From the NCBI GenBank assembly GCA_003498085.1, contig DNCM01000189.1, positions 1-12,846 on the forward strand: DNA of 12,846 bases, given 5' to 3'. Positions 1 through 6,978 of this stretch are shown in pieces (the first letter of the stretch is position 1; every line of letters begins with the position of its first letter). The notes under the pieces are model-generated. The model saw nothing but the letters and a program-made list of their open reading frames with translations, was not told where the DNA came from and ran no database searches. A program made the translations under genes and the position numbers. Origin of the DNA: a bacterium. Lineage in GTDB: Bacteria; UBA9089; UBA9088.

Positions 1-151
1 TAATTTCCCAAAAATTTAAGTAATAGGTCTTCTATCGCCTTAATAATGATTTCAAAAAATTCGGAAATGGGCAGGTGAAAGTTGACCCCCTTAGGAGAGA
101 CTTTAAAGTTGAATTGAAATGTATGGGGATTGGGTATAAAGAAAGGCTTAA

Positions 152-319
152 ACAGGTCTTTTAGGGATTTGTTTAAAAAATGATGAAAAATGGTTCATCT
201 TACCTTATAAATCTGAGTATAATCTTTACATACAAAAAGAAATTTTATTATTTCCTGCAGTTGATATAGATAGATTATTTATGATTAAATTTTATAGACC
301 AAGGGGTCCAGAGGAATGA
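152..319 (+). pseudogene. Possible C-terminal remnant of an unrecognised gene
   Basis: An open frame of 55 codons begins directly after a stop codon and ends at TGA 317-319. It has no ATG or convincing ribosome binding site near its beginning, so it looks like the tail of a gene whose front is lost or out of frame. The translation has an ordinary protein-like composition, with aromatic and charged residues mixed (for example WFILPYKSEYNLYIQKE). A short ATG frame just upstream (coding MGIGYKERLKQVF) could be its preceding part shifted by one base. I do not recognise a family. The opposite strand is also open here without a stop (194 down to the window edge), so the coding strand is uncertain. 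Confidence 0.25.
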
Positions 320-363
320 ATGTTCGTAACCTCGTCTTACAGGTTAAAATTTTTCCCAAGAAA

Positions 364-370
364 AGGAGGA
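364..370 (+). promoter_or_regulatory. Strong ribosome binding site of the TPR lipoprotein gene
   Basis: AGGAGGA lies 7 nt before the ATG at 378. It is the best Shine-Dalgarno match in the window. It fixes the true start of the lipoprotein gene at 378, in a different frame from the long TPR frame that follows. Confidence 0.75.
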
Positions 371-377
371 TTGGGTT

Positions 378-1644
378 ATGAAATTAAAAGGTGGCAAAGT
401 TATATTGATAATGGCTGTATTTACAATATTCATAGGATGTAACGAAAAACAGAAGGGAACTGCTTATGATGAGTATCTACTTAAGAAAAAGAGTAAGATT
501 CCAAAAAAAAACGATAAGGCAAATTCCAGTATGGGAAAAAGAATATTATAAAGCTCAAAAATTTATATTTCAAGGAAAATATAAGAAGGCAATAACCATA
601 TACCAAAGGATAATAAAGAAGTATCCTGAAGATAAAAGATCAGAGTATTTGAAAGATAAATATTTACTCTTTCAGATAGGATTATGTTATGAAGAATTAT
701 ACCAATTTTTAGATGCCTCCAAACTCTATTTAGAGCTTATAAAAAAATATCAAGAGGACGATAATTTCATAAAACAGGTTAAATATAGATGTGAATTCTT
801 AGAAAAATATAAATTAGTAGAAATTGAAGAAAAAAGAAAAGAAGAAAAGATAAGTGAAGTAGATTATCTTATAAAGGTAGGATATGCTTTTATGCAGGAC
901 GGGAAAGAAAATGCTATGGAATTAATTGAAAAAGCATTTAAATTAGATCCCGAAAATCCTGAAGCGTTACTTCGCTGGGGTGAAATATGTGATATAGAAG
1001 GAAACAATATACTTCATTACAATGACTGTGTTGGAGGTGAAGAGTATGTGAGAGGACAGTTATATAAAGAGAATGCACGGAGTATGTTTAAGAAAGTAAT
1101 AATGGAGTATCCAAATAGTAAATTTGTAGATGAAGCTCAACATTTACTTGGGTGTCACTATTGTGATTCTATTTTCTTGAACGACAATGATTATTATGAA
1201 GCTATTAAGGAGTTTGAAATATTATTAAAGAAATATCATAAAAGCAAGTTTGCCTTAAAGGCTCAATATAAAATAGCAAAATGTTATGAAATGCTTGAAG
1301 ATTATCAGCAAGCTTTCAAGGAGTACAAAAAAACAATAGAGAAATTCCCTGCAATAGATGAAGCAATTACAGCCAGAAGAAGTTTAGGGTATCTTTACAT
1401 TAAGATGAAGAATTATGAGAAAGCCTTAGTTCAATTTCGTGAAATTATTAATAATTTTCCTGAGGCTGAAGAAGCAAGATTGGCTTTATTGGATATAGCA
1501 TATGTTTATGAAAACTTTCTCAAAGACTATCACAAGGCAATAGAAATATACGAAATTTACCTTGATAATTATGAAACTGATAGAGAAATTGATAGAGAAT
1601 TTATCAAACAGCATTTGAAAGAATTAAAAAAATATATTAGGTAA
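378..1644 (+). CDS. TPR-repeat lipoprotein, reading frame broken at an A9 tract
   Basis: The reading frame from ATG 378 starts with a lipoprotein signal: a Lys-rich start, a hydrophobic stretch and a lipobox ending FIGC at residue 21. It then runs into nine A residues (503-511) and would stop soon after. The rest continues one frame over to TAA 1642-1644 and contains several tetratricopeptide repeats, for example units around FQGKYKKAITIYQRIIKKYP, DYQQAFKEYKKTIEKFP and NYEKALVQFREIINNFP. With eight A residues the two parts join into one protein of about 421 residues. The intact product would be an envelope lipoprotein that binds partners through its TPRs, in the style of BamD or YbgF, but the specific family is not recognised. 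The ATG at 466 is an internal start in the second frame and has no leader. The shift may be a sequencing error, a real mutation, phase variation or a slippage site. Confidence 0.7.
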
Positions 1645-1646
1645 AG

Positions 1647-1754
1647 ATGATGATTATTAAAAATGGGTTTTGTACTTTTTTATTGATACTTTCAATATCA
1701 TCCTCAATAACTGCTGAAGCCTCAAGCAATATCTTGCAAGAGGAAAAAGAATGA
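1647..1754 (+). CDS. Tiny ORF encoding a signal peptide and a short tail
   Basis: This ORF of 35 codons starts 2 nt after the TPR gene stop. The translation has a short basic start (MMIIKNG), a hydrophobic core (FCTFLLILSISSS), a plausible signal peptidase I site near ITAEA, and then only about a dozen residues before TGA 1752-1754. It could be a real small secreted peptide co-transcribed with the lipoprotein gene, or the surviving 5' end of a deleted secreted-protein gene. No clear Shine-Dalgarno is visible; translation could be coupled to the preceding stop. I cannot assign a function. Confidence 0.35.
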   Translation: MMIIKNGFCTFLLILSISSSITAEASSNILQEEKE

Positions 1755-1781
1755 GTATATTCTGAGTTCTCGCTCGGGTCT

Positions 1782-1810
1782 TTGACATTTATTCTTACTT
1801 GTGGTAAAAT
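1782..1810 (+). promoter_or_regulatory. Near-consensus sigma-70-type promoter for the ATPase pair
   Basis: A perfect -35 TTGACA (1782-1787) is followed by exactly 17 nt and then TAAAAT (1805-1810) as -10. The predicted transcript start is near 1817, about 30 nt before the ATG at 1849, leaving room for the AAGGAG ribosome binding site at 1836-1841. The ATPase pair therefore probably has its own promoter, separate from the lipoprotein gene. No operator-like inverted repeat is obvious around it. Confidence 0.65.
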
Positions 1811-1848
1811 TCAAACTACAGAGGTTTTTATTTGCAAGGAGATAAAAA

Positions 1849-2733
1849 ATGATACAATTGCATAAAAAAGAGCTCCAAGAGATTAAAAGAAATCTCACTA
1901 GCGCCTCATGGCATATATATGGTATAGAGCGTGGAGTAGGGATAAGTTGCATGTTAAAATATCTCGAACAAAACCCTTCAGAAGGGTTTATAGCCATTTA
2001 TCAGGATATGGGTCTATGTACAGACTTAGAGGGATTGGTAAAAGAACTTTATGACATTTGCATTCGGAAAGAACTATTGATATTGGTGGATAAAGAACCT
2101 AATTTTAATCTTTTGGGATTACGCTCCATATTTGAGCAATTAGTAGTTTCAAATAATGTAATTTGGATTTTGGACCATCTTGATGAGTTGTTTTCTAAAA
2201 AAAGGTCTAAGGACTTTAACCGTGATTTCTTTAATGCATTAAATGCATTAACGCGTGTTGATGGAGTACGTTTGCTTATAGTTACGCGTAAACCACTTAG
2301 AGATGAAGAATATTATGATATAGAAAGTAGAACCTACAAAGACTCTCCACTTGATCTTCCATCTAAAAGCATTCCTCGGTTGAAAAGATTGGAAGCTGAG
2401 GAACTATTATATCATCATACCTCTAATAAAGAGCAGTTTGAGGCGATAAAACAAATTTTTTCCCAATTTGACCAGATTAACAGACAGGGGTATCTCCCTT
2501 TGGATATAATTATCCTTTGTGATTTGATTGTCAACCGTCTCAATCGTGGTATCAAGATTGATAAGAAGGAATGCAAGGCTATCAGGAAGGAGTTTCTTCG
2601 TAAAAGACCCCCCAAAGGCCCTGCTATAAGAAGAATAGGAAGAATCATGGATAGAATTGATCGTTGGGTGAAGGTTTTGGTACCTTTCAGAATTCCATGG
2701 GAAAAACTTCTTGCTTTGTTTAAGAAATCTTAA
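1849..2733 (+). CDS. STAND/AAA-type ATPase-like protein with degenerate P-loop
   Basis: The 294-residue protein has the order of a STAND/AAA core, but its nucleotide site is altered. The P-loop region at residues 25-33 reads GIERGVGIS, where GxxGxGK[ST] is expected, so the invariant lysine is isoleucine (codon ATA, one base from AAA). A Walker B-like segment, VIWILDHLDE (104-113), and a sensor-1-like strand, RLLIVTR (141-147), are kept. A segment resembling the L-x-x-L-x3-E linker of STAND proteins follows (RLKRLEAEELL). The C-terminus is basic and amphipathic and may touch the membrane. AAGGAG 7 nt upstream supports the ATG at 1849. The next gene, 23 nt downstream, encodes an intact ATPase of the same broad type. 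The likely role is a regulatory or scaffold partner that binds nucleotide poorly or not at all; this is inference. I see no signal peptide or membrane helix. Confidence 0.6.
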   Translation: MIQLHKKELQEIKRNLTSASWHIYGIERGVGISCMLKYLEQNPSEGFIAIYQDMGLCTDLEGLVKELYDICIRKELLILVDKEPNFNLLGLRSIFEQLVVSNNVIWILDHLDELFSKKRSKDFNRDFFNALNALTRVDGVRLLIVTRKPLRDEEYYDIESRTYKDSPLDLPSKSIPRLKRLEAEELLYHHTSNKEQFEAIKQIFSQFDQINRQGYLPLDIIILCDLIVNRLNRGIKIDKKECKAIRKEFLRKRPPKGPAIRRIGRIMDRIDRWVKVLVPFRIPWEKLLALFKKS

Positions 2734-2756
2734 GAAAGGATGAATATTAGTTAAAA

Positions 2757-5378
2757 ATGAATATAAGAAAGTTTTTTCCATTAACAACAAAAGAGGTATT
2801 CCGGTATATATTCCTTACCTTTTTTCAACCTACCCAACTTAGAAAAGAGACATCCGGTTTCTCTATAAAAGAAAGAACCCTAAGCTTTATCCAGCTTTAT
2901 CTTTATTTTATTCCCATAATTATTCTTTGTTTTTTTAGTTTTTATACCTTAATATTTTTCTGTGAGCTTCCTGCTAAATATCCTTTTGCCTTTAATCAAA
3001 CAGTAATCACTAATTATGAAGACGCAGAAGGTTCTCTACTTAAGTTTTTCTTTCCTACAAAACTTAAGATAGAAGAACAAAAGCAACCCAATATATGGAA
3101 ATTATTTATTGCTTCTTCAATAGTTGCATTTATCTCTGTTTTTTTCCTGTGTTTTTTCTTTAGTTTATTAGGATGTATACTATTCTTCATTGATTGGCTT
3201 TCAACAAAAAGATTCATAAGAGAATCTTTAGCAACGGGCTTGGTAATGGGCTTGTTAGTTGGCTTGTTATTTAGCTTGGAAGGTTGTTTGAGAGTTTGCT
3301 TGGAATATACCTTGGTAGTTGACTTGGTAATGGGCTTGTTAGTTGGCTTGTTATTGGGCTTGGTAGTTTGCTTGGCAGGTGACTTGGAGAGTAACTTGGG
3401 AGAGAGTTGGGTATGTAGCTCGATAGTTGGTTTGTTATTTGGCTTGTTATTGGGCTTGGAATTTGATTTTGGGGGAGGTGGTTTGATGAGAATTGTCTGG
3501 GGGGGAAATAGCTTGTTATTGAGCTCGTTATTGGGCTTGGGAGTTGGTTTGTTATTTGGCTTGGCATTTGGCGTGAAAGGTACGTTAAAAGATGTCTCGG
3601 GAATTGTCTTGGTATTTTGCTTGGTACTTGTCTTGGTATTTGTCTTGGTATCTTGCTTGGTACCTGGCTCAACAGGTAGTATTGAATCTTCAGTTGGATG
3701 TTCAATCTCTTTTCTCATCACATTCTTTCGACTTTTTTTATACCCACTATATTTTTTAAACTCGCTTTATCTTAGCTTAAGGGGTGCCTACAATTCAAAG
3801 GCATCTGAGATAATTAAGAAATTTCCATTCTATTTTGACGAATTAATCTATCTTCCTTTACCTGGTTTGATTGGTTGCCTTAATAGGTTGATAGAAGAGG
3901 ATTTGCATGAAGCTAAAGAAGTTATCCGATTCATCTTTGAAGAACGACCGAGGCAGAGGTATGCAGGAATAAAGGCGTATATCTATCTTATCAACTACCA
4001 ATTTGCTAAAATTCAAGCAGTTGAGTCATTAAAGGATATTGATATTGACATGATTAGACTCCAACCTGCTATTTCCAAAAAGATTGGTCGATTAGGAGAA
4101 CCATTAGAGAAGATAAAAAAGGTAACTGAAACCTATCTATCCAGTACCAGCCATTATTATCAGAGATTAGCCTTAAAAGAGATACTAGTGATTATTGGCA
4201 AACTTCGAGATGTAGCCATGGGTCTTTCCCAACCTTTACCCAAACTCTTTGGTCCTACATTCAAAAGATGGGAAGGGATAGTCAGAGATGAAGAAGAAAA
4301 TATTGAACAAGTAATAAAGGAAAAGAAGATTATTGACAACCCGTATATCTTAGAGCCTGTCCAATACTCCACTTCTACTGTAAGGAAGGAATCCAATCTC
4401 TTCGTAGGCAGAGGTGAATTGATTTGGGAATTAGAGACACAGATAAAGAGCAGTATTCATAAGCCTTCAATTTTGTTAGAGGGACAACGACGAGTTGGTA
4501 AATCATCTATCTTAAAGAGCCTTCCAGCTTTAATGCCTTCTAATATCCTTCCTATATTTTTAGATATGCAAGATCCTATTTTCCTCTCTGGAATAGGTCC
4601 TTTTTTTGACCAAATTATCTTTGAAATAGAAAAGAATCTAAAAGTCGGGTTAAAAAAGACTAAAAAAGATTTCCCTTACCATTATTTTGGGCAATGGCTG
4701 GATACCTTGGAGGATTATCTAAACAGAGGAAAAAAGTTGGTATTACTCTGCTTTGATGAATATGAGAAGATTGATGATAAGATAGCAAGTAAAGAAGGGG
4801 GGTTTAGCGTAGATGTTTTGGACACTATGCGGCATATTATCCAGCACCATCCTTCGATATTTATATTATTTTCTGGTGTCTCAGACATAAGTGAGATGCG
4901 AGTTAATTGGTATAGTTACTTAATCAACACCAAGACATTTAAGGTAGAATATCTTAAGCCAGAGGATGCCTGGGCATTGATCACTAACCCAATTCCTAAC
5001 TTCCCTGTAAACTATGAGAAAACTGTTGTGGATGAGATTATAAAATGGACAGCATGCCAACCTTATCTATTGCAGGTTCTATGTTATGAAGCAGTAAATT
5101 TGGTGAATAAATATCAAATAGATACTGTTGAGGGCCACATCCTTAATGAGGTTATTGAAAACTCAATGATCACAGCTCAGAATTACTTTGAAAACTTCCT
5201 TAGGGAAACCTGTACCAGTAATGAAGAAAGAGAAGCAATATCAACCTTAAGTCGTGGGAAAAAGATTGACCCCGAACTCGTAAGTAACCTTATAAAAAAG
5301 GAATACCTCGTAGTTAGTAACGAAGATGTAGAATTCCGTATCCCATTAATGAGGAGATATTTCCAGGAGAGGAGATGA
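2757..5378 (+). CDS. Membrane-anchored STAND/AAA ATPase with Gly/Leu-rich repeat region
   Basis: The 873-residue protein has three parts. Residues 40-150 contain about two clear membrane segments. Residues 156-330 form a long hydrophobic Gly/Leu/Val-rich repeat (units like GLLVGLLLGL), probably several membrane helices. Residues 340-530 are helical and soluble. The ATPase starts with FVGR (549-552), followed by Walker A GQRRVGKSS (576-584), Walker B LVLLCFDE (661-668), a sensor-like strand FILFSGVS (702-709), a QPYLLQVLC segment (768-776) and a probable winged helix to the end. This matches the archaeal-ATPase/AAA_16-like or STAND class. Gly-Leu repeats occur with NACHT/STAND ATPases in other bacteria (from memory). 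It lies 23 nt after the degenerate ATPase gene and is probably co-transcribed. The start is weakly supported: the nearest AAAGGA (2735-2740) is 16 nt away, so coupling is possible. No effector domain is recognised, and its function is unknown. Confidence 0.75.
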   Translation: MNIRKFFPLTTKEVFRYIFLTFFQPTQLRKETSGFSIKERTLSFIQLYLYFIPIIILCFFSFYTLIFFCELPAKYPFAFNQTVITNYEDAEGSLLKFFFPTKLKIEEQKQPNIWKLFIASSIVAFISVFFLCFFFSLLGCILFFIDWLSTKRFIRESLATGLVMGLLVGLLFSLEGCLRVCLEYTLVVDLVMGLLVGLLLGLVVCLAGDLESNLGESWVCSSIVGLLFGLLLGLEFDFGGGGLMRIVWGGNSLLLSSLLGLGVGLLFGLAFGVKGTLKDVSGIVLVFCLVLVLVFVLVSCLVPGSTGSIESSVGCSISFLITFFRLFLYPLYFLNSLYLSLRGAYNSKASEIIKKFPFYFDELIYLPLPGLIGCLNRLIEEDLHEAKEVIRFIFEERPRQRYAGIKAYIYLINYQFAKIQAVESLKDIDIDMIRLQPAISKKIGRLGEPLEKIKKVTETYLSSTSHYYQRLALKEILVIIGKLRDVAMGLSQPLPKLFGPTFKRWEGIVRDEEENIEQVIKEKKIIDNPYILEPVQYSTSTVRKESNLFVGRGELIWELETQIKSSIHKPSILLEGQRRVGKSSILKSLPALMPSNILPIFLDMQDPIFLSGIGPFFDQIIFEIEKNLKVGLKKTKKDFPYHYFGQWLDTLEDYLNRGKKLVLLCFDEYEKIDDKIASKEGGFSVDVLDTMRHIIQHHPSIFILFSGVSDISEMRVNWYSYLINTKTFKVEYLKPEDAWALITNPIPNFPVNYEKTVVDEIIKWTACQPYLLQVLCYEAVNLVNKYQIDTVEGHILNEVIENSMITAQNYFENFLRETCTSNEEREAISTLSRGKKIDPELVSNLIKKEYLVVSNEDVEFRIPLMRRYFQERR
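3239..3271 (+). repeat. 33-nt direct repeat, copy 1 (inside ATPase gene)
   Basis: This is the first of two identical 33-nt copies (3239-3271 and 3323-3355), 84 nt or 28 codons apart in the same frame. Both encode LVMGLLVGLL. The surrounding 3230-3670 stretch is built of looser variants of TTGGGCTTGTTA-like units and is very rich in G and T on the plus strand. The match at the DNA level points to recent duplication or gene conversion within the membrane region. Confidence 0.8.
3323..3355 (+). repeat. 33-nt direct repeat, copy 2 (inside ATPase gene)
   Basis: Second copy, identical to 3239-3271. After it the sequences diverge (TAGCTTGGA versus GGGCTTGGT), although the periodic Gly/Leu pattern goes on to about 3670. 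Confidence 0.8.
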
Positions 5379-5597
5379 ATCTCTATACACAAATGGTAGT
5401 ATAATATACGCTCCACTAAAAATTAGTCTGTATCCTTTATTTAAGTCCTCTGATTATACTGTTATTTCAAGCATAAGTTCTTTCTTATAAAGAATCTTAC
5501 ACATTTGGTCCGATAATGTTTTTATATCTTTTTATGAAACAGATAGGGATAATTAACTGCCTATTGAAATAGAGAGACATTATAAGGGATATACTTT
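5379..5597. other. Intergenic region between convergent ATPase and miaB genes
   Basis: No gene or RNA is recognised in these 219 bases, which separate the convergent 3' ends of the ATPase gene and miaB. They hold only weak hairpins, such as TTCTTT/AAAGAA at 5478-5494 with a 5-nt loop, and no G/C-rich stem followed by a T tract. I therefore cannot place a terminator with confidence. Confidence 0.4.
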
Positions 5598-6893
5598 TTA
5601 TCTTTCTGGGCAAAGTCTTCCCTTTAGGGTATATGTTGAGAAACCCTCAATAAAAACAGGGACAATCTTTCCTGCCAATTCTTCTTCTCCTTTAAATATC
5701 ACTGTTTTATCTGTTGCTGTCTTTCCAAAAAGAGATGAGTTGTCCTTTGGATTTTTGCCCTCAACAAGAATATCTAATGTTTTTCCAACAAGCATTTCAT
5801 TTCTCATCCTGCTTACCTTATTTGCAAGACTTATTGCTTCATTAAGCCTTTCTATCTTATCTTGTTCTTTTAGTTCCTCTTTTATATACGATGCGGATGT
5901 TCCTTCCCTTTGTGAATATTTAAATAAAAATGCCGCATCAAACATTATCTCTTCCATTGCCTTAAGTGTCTCTTCAAACTCTTCCTTTGTTTCTGTTGGA
6001 AAACCAATTATAAGGTCTGTTGTAATAGAGGATTCTGGAACCTTTTTCCTTATTTTCTCCACCAATTCGTAATAATATTCTATCGTATAATCCCTCCTCA
6101 TCAATGAAAGTATTCTATTTGAGCCAGATTGAAGTGGTAGATGAAAATGTGGACAGATATTTTTATTTTCAGAAACTACTTGAATTATTTTATCATCCAT
6201 TCCCTTCGGATGGGATGTTATAAACCTTATCCTTCCAACTCCCAATCTTGCACAAGATTCAAGGATATCAGAAAGAAAGACTCCATCGTTTAAATCTTTT
6301 CCATAAGATGTTATATCTTGACCCAAAAGGGTTATTTCGACTACCCCATTTTCAAGAAGCATCCCAACTTCTTTAATTATATCATCTTTTTTCCTACTTC
6401 TTAATCTACCCCAGAGAAATGGAACAACACAATACGAACAGAAATTACTACAACCAAAGGAAACAGGAATATAACTTGATATTTCTGATTGAATTGGCGG
6501 CTCATATCGCAAACAAGTAGACGATATCTCAATCTGCCTTTCTTCTTTTGCTTTTTTTATTATTTCATCTATATTTCCGATATCATTAGGACCAATGACA
6601 AAATCAAGGCTTGGTACAATAGAAAAAAGCTCATCCCCTAATCTCTTTGCCATACATCCGATTATCCCGATCATAAGTTCTGGATTTCTTTTTTTGAGTC
6701 CTGATAGGGTTTTTAGCCTCCCCAATGCCCTGTTTTCTGCATGGCTTCTGACACTACATGTGTTTACAATGATAAGGTCTGCCTCTTTTTCATCGTTTGT
6801 TTTAATATAGCCTAGTTTTTCTAGTTTTGACTCAACAATTGAAGATGTATATTTGTTCATCTGGCACCCATATGTTTTGATATATACCTTCAT
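5598..6893 (-). CDS. miaB: MiaB, tRNA-2-methylthio-N6-dimethylallyladenosine synthase
   Basis: This radical-SAM methylthiotransferase converts i6A37 to ms2i6A37 in tRNAs that read UNN codons. The 431 residues show the full family layout. The N-terminal UPF0004 domain has cysteines C10, C46 and C80 for the auxiliary iron-sulfur cluster. The radical-SAM CxxxCxxC motif is at C148, C152 and C155, and HLPLQSGSN, TTDLIIGFPTET and a C-terminal TRAM domain follow. LLGQ after the SAM core and the TRAM sequence favour MiaB over RimO or MtaB. The start at 6893 gives the standard MKVYIKTYGCQMN beginning. The frame stays open to an ATG at 6947, but those 18 extra residues lie upstream of the predicted promoter and have no family counterpart. 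One oddity is PFLWGRLRSR (158-167), where the family usually has PYxRGxExSR. The gene is divergent from hslV. Confidence 0.93.
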   Translation of the reverse strand: MKVYIKTYGCQMNKYTSSIVESKLEKLGYIKTNDEKEADLIIVNTCSVRSHAENRALGRLKTLSGLKKRNPELMIGIIGCMAKRLGDELFSIVPSLDFVIGPNDIGNIDEIIKKAKEERQIEISSTCLRYEPPIQSEISSYIPVSFGCSNFCSYCVVPFLWGRLRSRKKDDIIKEVGMLLENGVVEITLLGQDITSYGKDLNDGVFLSDILESCARLGVGRIRFITSHPKGMDDKIIQVVSENKNICPHFHLPLQSGSNRILSLMRRDYTIEYYYELVEKIRKKVPESSITTDLIIGFPTETKEEFEETLKAMEEIMFDAAFLFKYSQREGTSASYIKEELKEQDKIERLNEAISLANKVSRMRNEMLVGKTLDILVEGKNPKDNSSLFGKTATDKTVIFKGEEELAGKIVPVFIEGFSTYTLKGRLCPER

Positions 6894-6903
6894 TTTTAAG
6901 ATT

Positions 6904-6932
6904 ATTATAAAAAATATTGTAGTATGTTTCAA
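6904..6932 (-). promoter_or_regulatory. miaB promoter with a very short leader
   Basis: On the minus strand, TTGAAA (6932-6927) is followed by 17 nt and a perfect TATAAT (6909-6904). The expected transcript start is near 6897, only about 4 nt before the ATG at 6893, and no Shine-Dalgarno is present. The message is predicted to be leaderless or nearly so. Confidence 0.55.
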
Positions 6933-6938
6933 ACTAAC

Positions 6939-6968
6939 TTTACACAAGAAAGAAAGAGATAGTATAAT
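6939..6968 (+). promoter_or_regulatory. hslV operon promoter with a very short leader
   Basis: TTTACA (6939-6944), an 18-nt spacer and TATAAT (6963-6968) match a sigma-70-type promoter; TTACAC with a 17-nt spacer is an alternative -35. The expected start, near 6975, leaves about 4 nt before the hslV ATG at 6979, and no Shine-Dalgarno is visible. It sits back to back with the miaB promoter, with 6 nt between the two -35 boxes. Confidence 0.55.
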
Positions 6969-6978
6969 TTCATCTTAG

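Noticed and set aside
320..442. Short plus-strand ATG frame overlapping the lipoprotein start
   Set aside because: It has no ribosome binding site, and the strong AGGAGGA and lipobox frame at 378 explain the same DNA.
1647..1848. Toxin-antitoxin module suggested by the small hydrophobic ORF
   Set aside because: The peptide looks like a cleavable export signal, not a toxin, and no antitoxin RNA or partner gene is visible.
3014..3721. Long minus-strand frames (235 and 144 codons) rich in Lys-Pro-Asn or Pro-Ser repeats
   Set aside because: They are the reverse reading of the Gly/Leu DNA repeat in the ATPase gene. The plus frame is much longer, has ATPase motifs and explains the repeats.
5478..5494. 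Hairpin TTCTTT/AAAGAA as terminator of the ATPase gene
   Set aside because: The stem is short and A/T-rich, lies about 100 nt after the stop and has no T tract directly after it.
6894..6947. 18-residue N-terminal extension of MiaB
   Set aside because: It lies upstream of the predicted promoter and has no family counterpart; MKVYIKTYGCQMN is the normal start.
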